A DNA stretch of 64,000 nt from Alterluteimonas quercicellularis (GTDB lineage Bacteria > Pseudomonadota > Gammaproteobacteria > Xanthomonadales > Xanthomonadaceae). The notes beneath the pieces are model-generated. The model had not been told where the DNA came from. It did not search any database and worked only from the letters and a program-made list of their open reading frames with translations. Every line of letters starts with the position of its first letter. Within the stretch, counting starts at the first letter, position 1. The position numbers and the translations under genes were made by a program. This document shows, piece by piece, positions 28,997 to 37,191 of the stretch. Location: NCBI RefSeq assembly GCF_021191635.1, contig NZ_JAIWPR010000016.1:34776-98775 (forward strand). Direction: 5' to 3'.

Positions 28997-30511
28997 TCAA
29001 AGCAGCACGACATCGAACTGTTCCTGCAGGTACTGCTCGTCCGCCTGGAAGCGGATGGTCTTGCCGAGGAACTCCTCCAGCTCGGCGACCGCGGTCGATT
29101 CCTCGTCGGTGATGCGCGCGACCACCTTCGGCGAGGCGATCACCAGCAGCCGCGCCGACTCGAACTGGCGCACCGCGCGCACGATCTCGCGGAAGATCTC
29201 GTAGGTCACCGTCTCCGCGGTCTTGAGCATGCCGCGCCCGCCGCAGGTGTGGCAGGTCTCGGAGAGCTGCCGCTCCAGGCTCTCCACCGTGCGCTTGCGG
29301 GTCATCTCCACCAGCCCCAGCGGCGAGAAGTCGTACACCGTGGTCTTGGCGTGGTCGCGCGCCAGCGACTTCTCCAGCGTGCGCAGCACCTGGCGGCGAT
29401 GCTCCGGATCGATCATGTCGATGAAGTCGATGATGATGATCCCGCCCAGGTTGCGCAGGCGCAGCTGCCGCGCCACCGCCTGCGCCGCCTCCAGGTTGGT
29501 GCGGTAGACCGTCTCCTCGAGGTTGCGCTGGCCCAGGAACGAGCCGGTGTTGACGTCGACGGTAGTCATCGCCTCGGTCTGGTCGATGACCAGGTAGCCG
29601 CCCGACTTCAGCGGCACCTGCTTGTCCAGCGCGCGCTGGATCTCGTCCTCGACCCCGTACAGGTCGAAGATCGGCCGCGCGCCGCCGTAGTGCTCGATGC
29701 GCTCGGCCAGCGGGCCGCCCTCGCCGTCGGCCAGCGCCGGCATGTAGCGCGCGGCGAAGCCGCGCAGGCGGTCGAAGGTCTCGCGCGAGTCCACCTTGAC
29801 CTTCTCCACGTCACGGCGCATCAGGTCGCGCACCGCGCGCATCGGCAGGGTCAGGTCCTCGTACACGCAGGCACCCACGCGCGCGGCGGCCGAGGCCTCG
29901 CCGACCAGGGCCCAGACCCGCGCCAGGTAGGCGATGTCCTCGGCCAGCGCCTCGGCCGGCTGCCCTTCCGCGTTCGTGCGCACGATGTAGCCGTGGCGGC
30001 CGGCCTGCTGGGCGAGGTCGGAGACCAGCGTCTTCAGCCGCCGCCGCTCGGACTCGTCCTCGATGCGCGCCGACACCCCCACCACGCTCGACTGCGGCAG
30101 CAGCACCAGGTAGCGGGACGGGATGCTGATCTGCGTGGTCAGGCGCGCGCCCTTGCTGCCGATCGGCTCCTTGACCACCTGCACCACCACGTCCTGCCCC
30201 TCGCGCAGCAGCTCGGCGATCGGCGGCACCGGGGCCGGCACCGGCAGCGCGCCGGCCTCGGCGTCCATCTCCGGCGCCGGCAGCGCGCGCATCACGTCGT
30301 TGGCGTGCAGGAAGGCCGCGCGGTCCAGGCCGATCTCGACGAAGGCCGCCTGCATGCCGGGCATCACCCGCTGCACCCGGCCCTTGTAGATGTTGCCCAC
30401 CACGCCGCGGCTGCCGCCGCGCTCGATGTGCAGCTCCTGCAGCATGCCGTTCTCGACCACGGCCACGCGGGTCTCGCGCGGGGTGACGTTGACCAGGATC
30501 TCCTCCGACAT
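28997..30511 (-). CDS. rng: Ribonuclease G
   Basis: RNase G is an RNase E/G-family endonuclease that matures the 16S rRNA 5' end and decays some mRNAs. The 504-residue product begins MSEEILVNVTPRETRVAVVE. It has an S1-like domain (GNIYKGRVQRVMPGMQAAFV), the catalytic DNase I-like core with IIIDFIDMIDPEHRRQVLRT, and the zinc-link CHTCGGRG. It lacks the long RNase E scaffold. A clear ribosome site (GAGGAG) precedes the ATG. The maf-rng-yhdP-tldD run is the familiar gammaproteobacterial cluster. Confidence 0.96.
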   Translation of the reverse strand: MSEEILVNVTPRETRVAVVENGMLQELHIERGGSRGVVGNIYKGRVQRVMPGMQAAFVEIGLDRAAFLHANDVMRALPAPEMDAEAGALPVPAPVPPIAELLREGQDVVVQVVKEPIGSKGARLTTQISIPSRYLVLLPQSSVVGVSARIEDESERRRLKTLVSDLAQQAGRHGYIVRTNAEGQPAEALAEDIAYLARVWALVGEASAAARVGACVYEDLTLPMRAVRDLMRRDVEKVKVDSRETFDRLRGFAARYMPALADGEGGPLAERIEHYGGARPIFDLYGVEDEIQRALDKQVPLKSGGYLVIDQTEAMTTVDVNTGSFLGQRNLEETVYRTNLEAAQAVARQLRLRNLGGIIIIDFIDMIDPEHRRQVLRTLEKSLARDHAKTTVYDFSPLGLVEMTRKRTVESLERQLSETCHTCGGRGMLKTAETVTYEIFREIVRAVRQFESARLLVIASPKVVARITDEESTAVAELEEFLGKTIRFQADEQYLQEQFDVVLL

Positions 30512-30588
30512 ACCGCCCGTCGCTCCTCAGCTGGCGCCGCGGCCGCGGCAGGCATCCATCATCGCCGCTCCCGCACGGCACCGGCGCT

Positions 30589-30612
30589 CCCTCTCCCGCA
30601 GGCGGGAGAGGG
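30589..30612. repeat. Short perfect palindrome between maf and rng
   Basis: CCCTCTCCCGC and GCGGGAGAGGG form an 11-bp stem with a 2-nt loop. This is a common dispersed palindrome type in high-GC gammaproteobacteria. It lies in the 166-bp gap between maf and rng, has no T-tract, and may modulate readthrough. Confidence 0.65.
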
Positions 30613-30677
30613 ACGGGGCGAGGGTACGGTCCCCGGTCATGTCAGCGCCACGCCGCAGCGGCGCGCCGGCGACCGGC

Positions 30678-31241
30678 TCACAGCAGCCCCGCCGCGCGCA
30701 GCAGCCTGGCGGTGGCGTGCAGCGGCAGGCCCATCACCCCGGAGTAGCTGCCCGACAGGTGCGACACGAAGCGCTCGGCGCCGCCCTGGATGCCGTAGCC
30801 GCCGGCCTTGCCCATCGGCTCGCCGCCGGCGACGTAGGCGGCCAGGTCGGCCTCGTCGATGCGCTCGAACACCACCTCGGTCTCCACCAGCGTCTCCTCC
30901 AGCCCCGACGCGGTCCGCAGCGCCACCGCCGAGAGTACGCGGTGGGCGCGGCCGGACAGGCTGCGCAGCATCGCCGCCGCTTCCGCCCCGTCGGCGGGCT
31001 TGCCGTAGACGCGGCCGCCCAGCACCACCTCGGTGTCGCTGGCGAGCACCGCCGAGGCCTCCGCCGGCGCCGCGCGCCAGCCGGCTTCCGCCTTCTCGCC
31101 GGCGACGCGGCGCACGTACGCCTCCGGGCTCTCGTCCGGCCGGCGCACTTCGGGAACGTCGATGTCCAGGACCGCGAACGGCACGCCCAGACGCCCCAGC
31201 AGCTCGCGGCGCCGGGGCGATTTCGAGGCAAGCAACAGCAT
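30678..31241 (-). CDS. maf: Maf-family nucleoside triphosphate pyrophosphatase
   Basis: Maf proteins hydrolyse dTTP/UTP or modified nucleotides, a house-cleaning role. The 187-residue product begins [20 protein letters not shown]. It carries [18 protein letters not shown] with the catalytic Asp and Lys, [14 protein letters not shown], and the C-terminal [20 protein letters not shown]. This pattern resembles the YhdE (dTTP/UTP) subgroup. The ATG at 31241 is preferred to a GTG at 31247. A TATCCT box ends 6 nt upstream, which would make the mRNA leaderless. Confidence 0.94.
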   Translation of the reverse strand: MLLLASKSPRRRELLGRLGVPFAVLDIDVPEVRRPDESPEAYVRRVAGEKAEAGWRAAPAEASAVLASDTEVVLGGRVYGKPADGAEAAAMLRSLSGRAHRVLSAVALRTASGLEETLVETEVVFERIDEADLAAYVAGGEPMGKAGGYGIQGGAERFVSHLSGSYSGVMGLPLHATARLLRAAGLL

Positions 31242-31247
31242 GGGCAC

Positions 31248-31253
31248 AGGATA
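31248..31253 (-). promoter_or_regulatory. -10-like box TATCCT before maf
   Basis: On the minus strand GGGTATCCTGTGCCC precedes the ATG, with 6 nt between box and start. This geometry fits a leaderless transcript. No strong -35 is visible. Confidence 0.4.
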
Positions 31254-31364
31254 CCCGCTGCGCCGCGATGAACCGCGGCACGACGCCGCTCGACCCCATT
31301 CAGGCTCACGGCCCGTTCACTGGGGCGCACCGACCCTTCCCCCATCCATGGAGACCCGTCCATC

Positions 31365-32114
31365 ATGACCCTGCGCCCCCTCGCCGCGGCCCTGGCCGCC
31401 GCCGGCCTCGCCTTCGGAACCCTCGCTTCGCCCATGTCCGCCAACGCCCAGTCCACGCCCCCGGTGCAGGCCGCACCGATCCCCGCCGACGGCACCCTGC
31501 TGTCGGTCAGCGCCCAGGCCGAGGCCAGCCGCGTGCCCGACGTGGCCACCCTCTCGGCCGGCGTGGTCACCCAGGCCGCCGACGCCAACGCCGCGCTGCG
31601 CGCCAACGCCGAGCAGATGACCCGGCTGATGCGCGCGGTGCGCGCGGCCGGCATCGCCGAGCGCGACGTCCAGACCTCCGGCCTCAACGTGTACCCGCAG
31701 TACCGCCACAGCGACAACGAGGCGCCGGCCATCACCGGCTACCAGGCCAACAACACCGTCAGCCTGAAGGTGCGCGACGTGGCCAAGCTCGGCGAGGTGC
31801 TGGACGCCCTGGTCGCCAGCGGCGCCAACCAGGTCAACGGCCCCAGCTTCGAGATCGACCAGCCCGAGGCGGTCTACGACGAGGCGCGCCGCAAGGCGCT
31901 GGACCTGGCGCAGAAGCGCGCGACCATGTACGCCGAGTCGCTCGGCCTGCGCGTGCGCCGGATCGTGAGCATCAGCGAGGGCGGCGGCTTCGTGCGCCCG
32001 ATGCCGCAGATGCGGGCGATGGCGATGGCCGCCGACACCGCTTCCAGCCCGGTCTCGCCCGGCGAGAGCACGCTCAGCGCCTCGCTGGACGTGGTCTTCG
32101 AGCTCGGCCGCTGA
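31365..32114 (+). CDS. SIMPL-domain (DUF541) periplasmic protein
   Basis: The 249-residue product has a signal peptide (LAAALAAAGLAFGTLASPMS, cleavage near ANA). The SIMPL domain extends from about LLSVSAQAEASRVPDVATLS to the end, including DVQTSGLNVYPQYR and QAVYDEARRKALDLAQKRA-like helices. SIMPL proteins include BP26 of Brucella and E. coli YggE, linked to oxidative stress tolerance, with no known enzymatic activity. It is transcribed away from maf, so the 31242-31364 gap holds both promoters. The small 61-residue gene follows after 11 nt. Confidence 0.85.
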   Translation: MTLRPLAAALAAAGLAFGTLASPMSANAQSTPPVQAAPIPADGTLLSVSAQAEASRVPDVATLSAGVVTQAADANAALRANAEQMTRLMRAVRAAGIAERDVQTSGLNVYPQYRHSDNEAPAITGYQANNTVSLKVRDVAKLGEVLDALVASGANQVNGPSFEIDQPEAVYDEARRKALDLAQKRATMYAESLGLRVRRIVSISEGGGFVRPMPQMRAMAMAADTASSPVSPGESTLSASLDVVFELGR

Positions 32115-32125
32115 GGGCGCGCGCG

Positions 32126-32311
32126 ATGGCTCCCTCCCGCAAGGACACCCCCGCCGGCGACGACGCCGACAAGTCCGGCTACGCCGAGCGCCAGCCGCGC
32201 GACCGCGACGACGCCCGCAACCTCGGCAAGCGCCGCAAGCCCGACCCCGACCAGGGCGGGCTGGACCGCAAGCCCGGCGACGACCCCGACCCCGCCGGCG
32301 ACGCCGGCTGA
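32126..32311 (+). CDS. Small hydrophilic protein, function unknown
   Basis: The 61-residue, highly charged product (MAPSRKDTPAGDDADKSGYA and on) is rich in Asp, Lys, Arg and Pro and is likely disordered. It has no membrane segment or signal peptide. It starts 11 nt after the SIMPL stop, so it could be cotranscribed. The ribosome site is weak (GAGGG 9-13 nt upstream). I do not recognise a family; it may be a stress-type disordered protein, but that is a guess. Confidence 0.5.
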   Translation: MAPSRKDTPAGDDADKSGYAERQPRDRDDARNLGKRRKPDPDQGGLDRKPGDDPDPAGDAG

Positions 32312-32390
32312 CCGACCGCCGCCCCGCCGGGTCCGCGTCGCGCGGGCCCGGCGCCGGCCACCGACGCCGGAACGACCTGCCCGGCCGCGC

Positions 32391-32807
32391 TCAGCGCTCC
32401 GGCGACAGGCAGGACTCGAAACCCTGCTCGAACTCGTCCAGGGCGCCTTCCACGCCCAGGTCGGTGAAGTAGGCGCCTGCGCCCCGCAGTCGCAGGTCGA
32501 CCGCACCGTCGACGGGCCGGTACTGCAGGCGCAGGCGGAAGCCCGAGACGTTGTCGTCGTCGAAATGCCCGGTCTCCAGCCTGCCGCTCGCCTCGTCGCG
32601 CAGCGTGACCTCGTGGTCCCACGACGCCTCCCGTGCGCCGAGTTCCGCCAGCCGGCGTTGCGCGCAATCGAAGATCCCTGCGACGGGCCGACCCGGGCCG
32701 ACGTGCACGGTGCCCTGCGCGGTGGGGACGATGCCCGAATCGGACAGGGAGCAGCCCGCCGCAAGGAGGACCGACAGGCCGGCGGCGAAGCGGCGGCAGC
32801 GCTTCAT
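32391..32807 (-). CDS. Putative lipoprotein, function unknown
   Basis: The 138-residue product begins MKRCRRFAAGLSVLLAAGCS. This is a lipoprotein signal with the lipobox LAAGC and Ser at +2, predicting outer-membrane sorting. The mature part has a short beta-rich domain with an acidic C-terminus (LGVEGALDEFEQGFESCLS) and two further cysteines. The ATG at 32807 has GAGGCGAGGG upstream and gives the lipobox; the longer frame up to 32969 is rejected. I do not recognise a family. It stands alone, convergent with the small hydrophilic gene. Confidence 0.65.
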   Translation of the reverse strand: MKRCRRFAAGLSVLLAAGCSLSDSGIVPTAQGTVHVGPGRPVAGIFDCAQRRLAELGAREASWDHEVTLRDEASGRLETGHFDDDNVSGFRLRLQYRPVDGAVDLRLRGAGAYFTDLGVEGALDEFEQGFESCLSPER

Positions 32808-33196
32808 GCCCTCGCCTCGGCGGGAGCGGATGTCGCGAGGCCACGGCGGGCCGGGCGGCTCGGAAGACGGTGGCATGGCAGCCCGGGAGCGGGCCGATGC
32901 CCGGGCGGCGGGCGCACCCGCTGCGGCGGCGCGCCGCGCGCGATGCGCGGCGTTCGCATGGTCGGTCATGGCGGCGTTCCGGCGCGGCGGTTGCGCCGCA
33001 GTCTAGGGCCTGCGGGCGCGCACGGCATGCCGTTCGCATCCGCAGGCCCTGGCGCATCTTGCGCGGGCGGACCGGCGCGCGCGATGCTGTCCTCGCCGGC
33101 GTCCGCGGGCGGCCGGCGCGGCGCGGCCGCGGGCCGCGACCCCGGCGCGACCGCTCGCGCGTTATCGGCATCACCCCAACGCGCAGGAGGTGGTCC
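32808..33196. other. Intergenic region between divergent lipoprotein and TonB genes
   Basis: About 390 bp, very GC-rich, holding the 5' regions of both divergent genes. The only clear signal is the ribosome site GCAGGAGGTGG just before the ATG at 33197. Open frames crossing it on both strands look like compositional shadows. I see no RNA gene or repeat here. Confidence 0.5.
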
Positions 33197-33886
33197 ATGG
33201 TCCAGCAGCCCTCGCAACACGCATGCCGTCCCGATCCCGTCCGCATCGCCGGCATCACCGGCACCCTGCTGCTCAACGCCTGCGCCCTGGCGCTGCTGCT
33301 GGTGCCGCTCAGCCGCCCGCAGCTGGCCGGCCTGGCGGACGAAGCGCCCACCCTGACCATGGACTGGATCGTGCCGCGGCCGAAACCGCCCGCGCCCCCG
33401 CCGCCGCAGCCCATCGACGTGGACCTCGTGCGGCCGCGCCCCGCCACGCCGGTCGCGCCGCCGCGGCCGGTCGCGGTCGCGCCGCCGGCGGTGGCGCCCA
33501 TCGCCTCCGATCCGCCGCTGCCGATGCCCGCGCTGGCCGACGTCGCCGACGCCGCAACCGAAGCGTTCGCCACCGCGCCGGTGGCCGCCGAGAGCGGACC
33601 GGCGACGGGCGTGCAGCTGGCCTATGCGCAGGCCACGCCGCCGCCCTACCCCGGCGCCGCGATCCGCGGCCAGCTGGAAGGCACGGTGCTGCTGCAGGTG
33701 CTGGTCGACATCGACGGCAGGCCGATCGAGGTGCACGTGCACCGCAGCAGCGGGCACCGGGTGCTGGACGAGGCCGCGCGCCGGCACGTGCTGCGGCAGT
33801 GGCGCTTCCAGCCGGCGGTCCGCAACGGCGAGCCCGTGCAGGCGCTGGGCCTGGTGCCGGTGGACTTCCGCCTCGACCGCCAGTAG
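33197..33886 (+). CDS. TonB-family energy transducer
   Basis: The 229-residue product has one N-terminal membrane helix (GITGTLLLNACALALLLVPL) and a Pro-rich spacer (RPKPPAPPPPQPIDVD and on). The C-terminal TonB domain has YPGAAIRGQLEGTVLLQVLV, then HRSSGHRVLDEAARRHVLRQ and WRFQPAV. It would couple the proton-motive force to a TonB-dependent receptor. No exbB/exbD or receptor gene is next to it, so it is likely one of several TonB paralogues. The ATG at 33197 has the strong ribosome site AGGAGG. Confidence 0.9.
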   Translation: MVQQPSQHACRPDPVRIAGITGTLLLNACALALLLVPLSRPQLAGLADEAPTLTMDWIVPRPKPPAPPPPQPIDVDLVRPRPATPVAPPRPVAVAPPAVAPIASDPPLPMPALADVADAATEAFATAPVAAESGPATGVQLAYAQATPPPYPGAAIRGQLEGTVLLQVLVDIDGRPIEVHVHRSSGHRVLDEAARRHVLRQWRFQPAVRNGEPVQALGLVPVDFRLDRQ

Positions 33887-33892
33887 CGCGAC

Positions 33893-33918
33893 GCCCCGCC
33901 CGCGCACGCGGGCGGGGC
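33893..33918. terminator. GC hairpin between convergent tonB-like and rlmH genes
   Basis: GCCCCGCCCGCG and CGCGGGCGGGGC form a perfect 12-bp stem with a 2-nt loop, placed 6 nt after the tonB-like stop and 25 nt from the rlmH stop. There is no T-tract, so it is a probable but unproven bidirectional terminator. Confidence 0.55.
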
Positions 33919-33943
33919 CCGGTGCGGCGTGGCGGGAGCGCGC

Positions 33944-34414
33944 TCAGGCGCGGTGGTAGGGATGGTTGGCCAGCAGCGCGGCGGCGCGGTAGAGCTGCTC
34001 GGCGGCGACCAGCCGCACCAGCATGTGCGGCAGGGTCAGCGGGCCGAGCGACCACTGCTCGTCGGCGCGCGCGAGGACCTCGGGCGCGTGGCCCTCGGGG
34101 CCGCCGATCAGCAGGGCCAGGTCGCGGCCCTGGCCGCGCCAGTGCTCCAGCCGGCGGGCCAGGTCCTCCGAGGAGTGGGCGCGGCCGCCGCCGTCCAGCG
34201 CCACCACGCAGGCGTTCTTCGGCAGCGCGGCGATCACCCGCGCGCCCTCGTCCTGGCGCGCGCGCGCGGCGTCGCGGCCCTTGCCGCGCAGGCCGGGCTC
34301 GATCTCGACCAGGTCCAGCGGCAGCCAGTGCGACAGCCGCTTGCGGTACTCGGCGAAGCCTTCCGCCACCCAGCCGGGCGCGCGTTCGCCCACGGCGATC
34401 AGGCGCGCCTTCAC
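33944..34414 (-). CDS. rlmH: 23S rRNA (pseudouridine1915-N3)-methyltransferase RlmH
   Basis: RlmH is a SPOUT-class methyltransferase acting on 70S ribosomes. The 156-residue product begins MKARLIAVGERAPGWVAEGF. It carries the trefoil-knot motifs VVALDGGGRAHSSEDLARRL, LIGGPEGH and LGPLTLPHMLVRLVAAEQLY, ending NHPYHRA. It lies 16 nt after rsfS; rsfS-rlmH is a conserved pair. Confidence 0.95.
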   Translation of the reverse strand: MKARLIAVGERAPGWVAEGFAEYRKRLSHWLPLDLVEIEPGLRGKGRDAARARQDEGARVIAALPKNACVVALDGGGRAHSSEDLARRLEHWRGQGRDLALLIGGPEGHAPEVLARADEQWSLGPLTLPHMLVRLVAAEQLYRAAALLANHPYHRA

Positions 34415-34430
34415 CCTGTCGCCCCGGGCC

Positions 34431-34835
34431 TCAGCGCTCCGCGGACGCCGCGTCCGGCGGCTGGTCGCCGACCGTCCACAGGCGCTCGATCGCGTAGAAC
34501 TCGCGCACCCGCGGCAGCATCACGTGCACCACCACGTCGCCCAGGTCCACCAGCACCCACTCGGCCTCGCGCTCGCCCTCCACGCCCAGCGGCTGGACGT
34601 CGAGGCGCTTGGCGTACTTGACCACCTCGTCGGCGATCGACTTCACGTGCCGGCTGGAGGTGCCCGAGGCGACGACCATGTAGTCGCAGACGCTGGTCTT
34701 GCCGCGGACGTCGATCTCGACGGTGTCGCGCGCCTTCAGTTCCTCGGTGGCCGCGCGCACCTGCTCGAGCAGGACGTCGGCCGATGGCGGCGGGTTGGGC
34801 AGGCGGGTCTTGATGACGTGGGCGGAACTGGTCAA
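34431..34835 (-). CDS. rsfS: Ribosome silencing factor RsfS
   Basis: RsfS binds uL14 and blocks subunit joining under starvation. The 134-residue product has [34 protein letters not shown] and [20 protein letters not shown]. The start is a TTG at 34835 ([11 protein letters not shown]), which gives the expected length; the longer frame to 34898 would run through the promoter and into nadD. A TATAAT box at 34863-34868 lies upstream. Confidence 0.92.
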   Translation of the reverse strand: MTSSAHVIKTRLPNPPPSADVLLEQVRAATEELKARDTVEIDVRGKTSVCDYMVVASGTSSRHVKSIADEVVKYAKRLDVQPLGVEGEREAEWVLVDLGDVVVHVMLPRVREFYAIERLWTVGDQPPDAASAER

Positions 34836-34862
34836 TGCGCTGGACTCTGGGATTTGGCGCCG

Positions 34863-34868
34863 ATTATA
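34863..34868 (-). promoter_or_regulatory. Consensus -10 box TATAAT upstream of rsfS
   Basis: A perfect TATAAT reads toward rsfS 27 nt before its TTG start. It overlaps the TAA stop of nadD. This suggests an internal promoter within the holA-nadD-rsfS-rlmH run. No good -35 is visible. Confidence 0.55.
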
Positions 34869-35562
34869 GCGGCCGGCCGGTGTCGCCGCCGCGTGCATAC
34901 AGGTTCGCCGCCTCGATGCGCGCGGCGACCGCCGGCGGCACCAGCTCCCGCCAGGGCTCCCCGGCGGCGATGCGGCGCCGGATCTCGGTGGCCGAGCCGG
35001 GGTGCAGGGGCTGCCGCAGCCGCAACACCCGCCCGGCCGGCGCGGCGGCCAGATCGGCCAGATCGGCCGGATCGTCGGTCCAGCGGCCGGCGGCGGCCGC
35101 GGCCAGCGGCGCCGGCAGGTCGCGGTCCAGCGGGTCGCCGGCGCGCTCGGCGACCACGAAATGGGCCAGCTCGAACAGCGCCCGCCAGTCCTTCCAGGCG
35201 GGCAGGCCGCGGAAGCCGTCGGCCCCGACCAGCAGCGCGACCGGCCGCGCGGGGGTCTCGACGCGCAGCGCGCGCAGGGTATCGACGGTGTAGCTGCGGC
35301 CCTCGCGCCGGAGCTCGCGGGTGTCCACCCGGAGCCCCGGCTCGCCGGCGACCGCGCGCTCCAGCAGGTCGACGCGCGCGGCGGCGCCGGCGCCGGGCGC
35401 CGGCCGGTGCGGCGGGTCCGCGGCCGGCATCAGGTGGACCGGCACGCCGAGCCGGTCGCGCGCGGCGCGGGCGATGGCGAGGTGGCCGGCGTGGACCGGG
35501 TCGAAGGTGCCGCCGTAGAGCACCAGCAGCGGCGACGGCGCGGCCATGCCCGGCGCGTCCAT
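34864..35562 (-). CDS. nadD: Nicotinate-nucleotide adenylyltransferase
   Basis: NadD adenylates nicotinate mononucleotide in NAD synthesis. The product is 232 residues, or 227 from the ATG at 35547. The N-terminal [18 protein letters not shown] holds the HxGH-type nucleotidyl-transfer motif, followed by [13 protein letters not shown] and [11 protein letters not shown]. The C-terminal part has [13 protein letters not shown], the ISSTxIR-like motif. holA lies 11 nt upstream and rsfS is downstream, as in other gammaproteobacteria. Confidence 0.94.
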   Translation of the reverse strand: MDAPGMAAPSPLLVLYGGTFDPVHAGHLAIARAARDRLGVPVHLMPAADPPHRPAPGAGAAARVDLLERAVAGEPGLRVDTRELRREGRSYTVDTLRALRVETPARPVALLVGADGFRGLPAWKDWRALFELAHFVVAERAGDPLDRDLPAPLAAAAAGRWTDDPADLADLAAAPAGRVLRLRQPLHPGSATEIRRRIAAGEPWRELVPPAVAARIEAANLYARGGDTGRPL

Positions 35563-35573
35563 ACTCGGCGAAG

Positions 35574-36611
35574 TCAGCGCGGCGGCGCCGCCAGCACGGC
35601 GGCGCGCGGCTCGGCGACCGCCACCAGCAGGCGCTCGAGCACCTGCCAGGCATCGCCCGCGGCGCGGCCCTTGGCGATGCGGTCGATCCGTCCCGCCTGC
35701 GCCAGGAAGCGCTCCCAGCGCTCGGCCGGGTGGCGCTGCAGCGCGCGCCGGTAGACCGCCTGCTTGGAATCCCACACCCGCTGCGCGCGGAACTCGCCGG
35801 CGAGGTCGCCGCCGCGGGCCTGGACCCGCGCCAGCGCCGCCGCGCGCTGCAGTTCCATCACCACCATGCCCATCAGCGCCGGCACCGCCTCGCCCTCGGC
35901 GCGCAGGCCGGCGAGCATGCGCACCGCCTGCGCGGCCTGGCCCGACAGCGCGGTATCGAGCAGGCGGAAGACGTCGAAGCGCGCCGCGTCGGCGACCAGG
36001 GTCTCCATCCGCGCCGCGTCCAGCGGCTCGCCGTCGGCCAGCAGGGCCAGCTTGTCGATCTCCTGCGCGGCGGCGAGCAGGTTGCCCTCGACGCGGTCGG
36101 CCAGCCGCTGCACCGCCTCGCGGTCGGCGACCAGGCCGCGCGCGCGCAGCCGCCGCTCGATCCATTCGGGCATCTCGTGCGGCTTGACCGCCCAGGCGAT
36201 CGCGATGCGGCCGACCCGTCCCACCGCCTCGCTCCACTTGCCGCCGTGCTGGCGGCTCCACTCGCCGCCGGTGACCAGCAGCAGGACGTCGTCGGGCGGC
36301 GCCTCGCAGAAGCCGGCGATGACCGCGGCGCCGTCCTTGCCCGGCTTGGCGGTCGGCAGGCGGATCTCGATCACCCGGCGGGCGGAGAACAGGCTGGGCG
36401 CGCGCAGGCTGGCCTCCAGCGCGGCCCAGTCGATGTCGCGGCCGTCGGGCTCGAACACCTCGCGCTCGGCGTAGCCCTGCTCGCGGGCGCGGGCGCGCAG
36501 CGCGTCGGCCGCCTCCAGCACCCGCAGCGGCTCGGGGCCGGCGATCAGGTAGGCCGGCGACAACGGCCCGCCGCCGAGCTGGGCCACCAGGCGTTCGGGG
36601 GTCAGTTCCAT
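35574..36611 (-). CDS. holA: DNA polymerase III delta subunit
   Basis: HolA is the clamp-loader wrench that opens the beta clamp. The 345-residue product begins MELTPERLVAQLGGGPLSPA. It has YLIAGPEPLRVLEAADALRA, SLFSARRVIEIRLPT, the helical domain VEGNLLAAAQEIDKLALLAD, and FDVFRLLDTALSGQAAQAVR. Length and order fit the family. It lies 34 bp downstream of lptE. Confidence 0.94.
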   Translation of the reverse strand: MELTPERLVAQLGGGPLSPAYLIAGPEPLRVLEAADALRARAREQGYAEREVFEPDGRDIDWAALEASLRAPSLFSARRVIEIRLPTAKPGKDGAAVIAGFCEAPPDDVLLLVTGGEWSRQHGGKWSEAVGRVGRIAIAWAVKPHEMPEWIERRLRARGLVADREAVQRLADRVEGNLLAAAQEIDKLALLADGEPLDAARMETLVADAARFDVFRLLDTALSGQAAQAVRMLAGLRAEGEAVPALMGMVVMELQRAAALARVQARGGDLAGEFRAQRVWDSKQAVYRRALQRHPAERWERFLAQAGRIDRIAKGRAAGDAWQVLERLLVAVAEPRAAVLAAPPR

Positions 36612-36645
36612 GCCGCGGGACGCGGGATGCGCGCCGGCCGGCCGC

Positions 36646-37143
36646 TCATGGCTGGCGCGAGGCGCCGTCGATCCGGCGGATGATCGAGGCGACCATCTCG
36701 CGGCGCATCTCGCGGGCCAGCAGCTCGCGCTCGCTGTCGGTGCCGACCAGGCCGTCGGACTCCTGCACGAAGTCGCGCGACAGCTCGATGGCCTGCTGCG
36801 GCACGAGATCGCTGCCGTCGGCCCGGCGCAGGCGGAACACCACCGCGTAGCGCAGCGAGTACTCCTGCGCGCGGCCGACCTCGTCGATGGCGATCGGGGT
36901 GCTCGCCCAGCGCTCGGACAGCAGCTCCAGGGTGGCCACGCGCGGGGTGGCGGCGGGCACCACCTCGCCGCCGGCGCGGGTCAGCGCCAGCCCGACCGAC
37001 TCGATCAGCGGGCTGTAGGGGTCCTTGGCGACCACGCGCACCGGCCCGAGGTCGGGCGGCAGCGCCAGCGCGTTGCGGAGGTGGAACCCGCAGGCGCCCA
37101 GGAACAGGGTCGACAGCAGGACGAGGGGAAGGAGTCTGCGCAT
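36646..37143 (-). CDS. lptE: LPS-assembly lipoprotein LptE
   Basis: LptE plugs the LptD barrel for LPS insertion in the outer membrane, connecting this cluster with the lipid A genes at the left of the window. The 165-residue product has a lipoprotein signal, MRRLLPLVLLSTLFLGACGF, with lipobox LGAC and Gly at +2. A beta-rich domain follows, with TLELLSERWASTPIAIDEVG and the C-terminal helix LLAREMRREMVASIIRRID. It lies 48 bp downstream of leuS. Confidence 0.93.
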   Translation of the reverse strand: MRRLLPLVLLSTLFLGACGFHLRNALALPPDLGPVRVVAKDPYSPLIESVGLALTRAGGEVVPAATPRVATLELLSERWASTPIAIDEVGRAQEYSLRYAVVFRLRRADGSDLVPQQAIELSRDFVQESDGLVGTDSERELLAREMRREMVASIIRRIDGASRQP

Positions 37144-37191
37144 GGCGGGAGTCTGGACGAGGGAACGGGGCCGGGCAAGCCGCCGCCGCGC

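Noticed and set aside
25289..32311. Plus-strand open frame of more than 2300 codons opposite tldD/yhdP/rng/maf
   Set aside because: Compositional shadow. Only its final 61 codons (from 32126) lie in a gene-free place and were kept as a small gene.
32391..32969. Longer version of the lipoprotein starting at 32969
   Set aside because: It would bury the lipoprotein signal at residue 55; the ATG at 32807 has a ribosome site and gives a proper lipobox.
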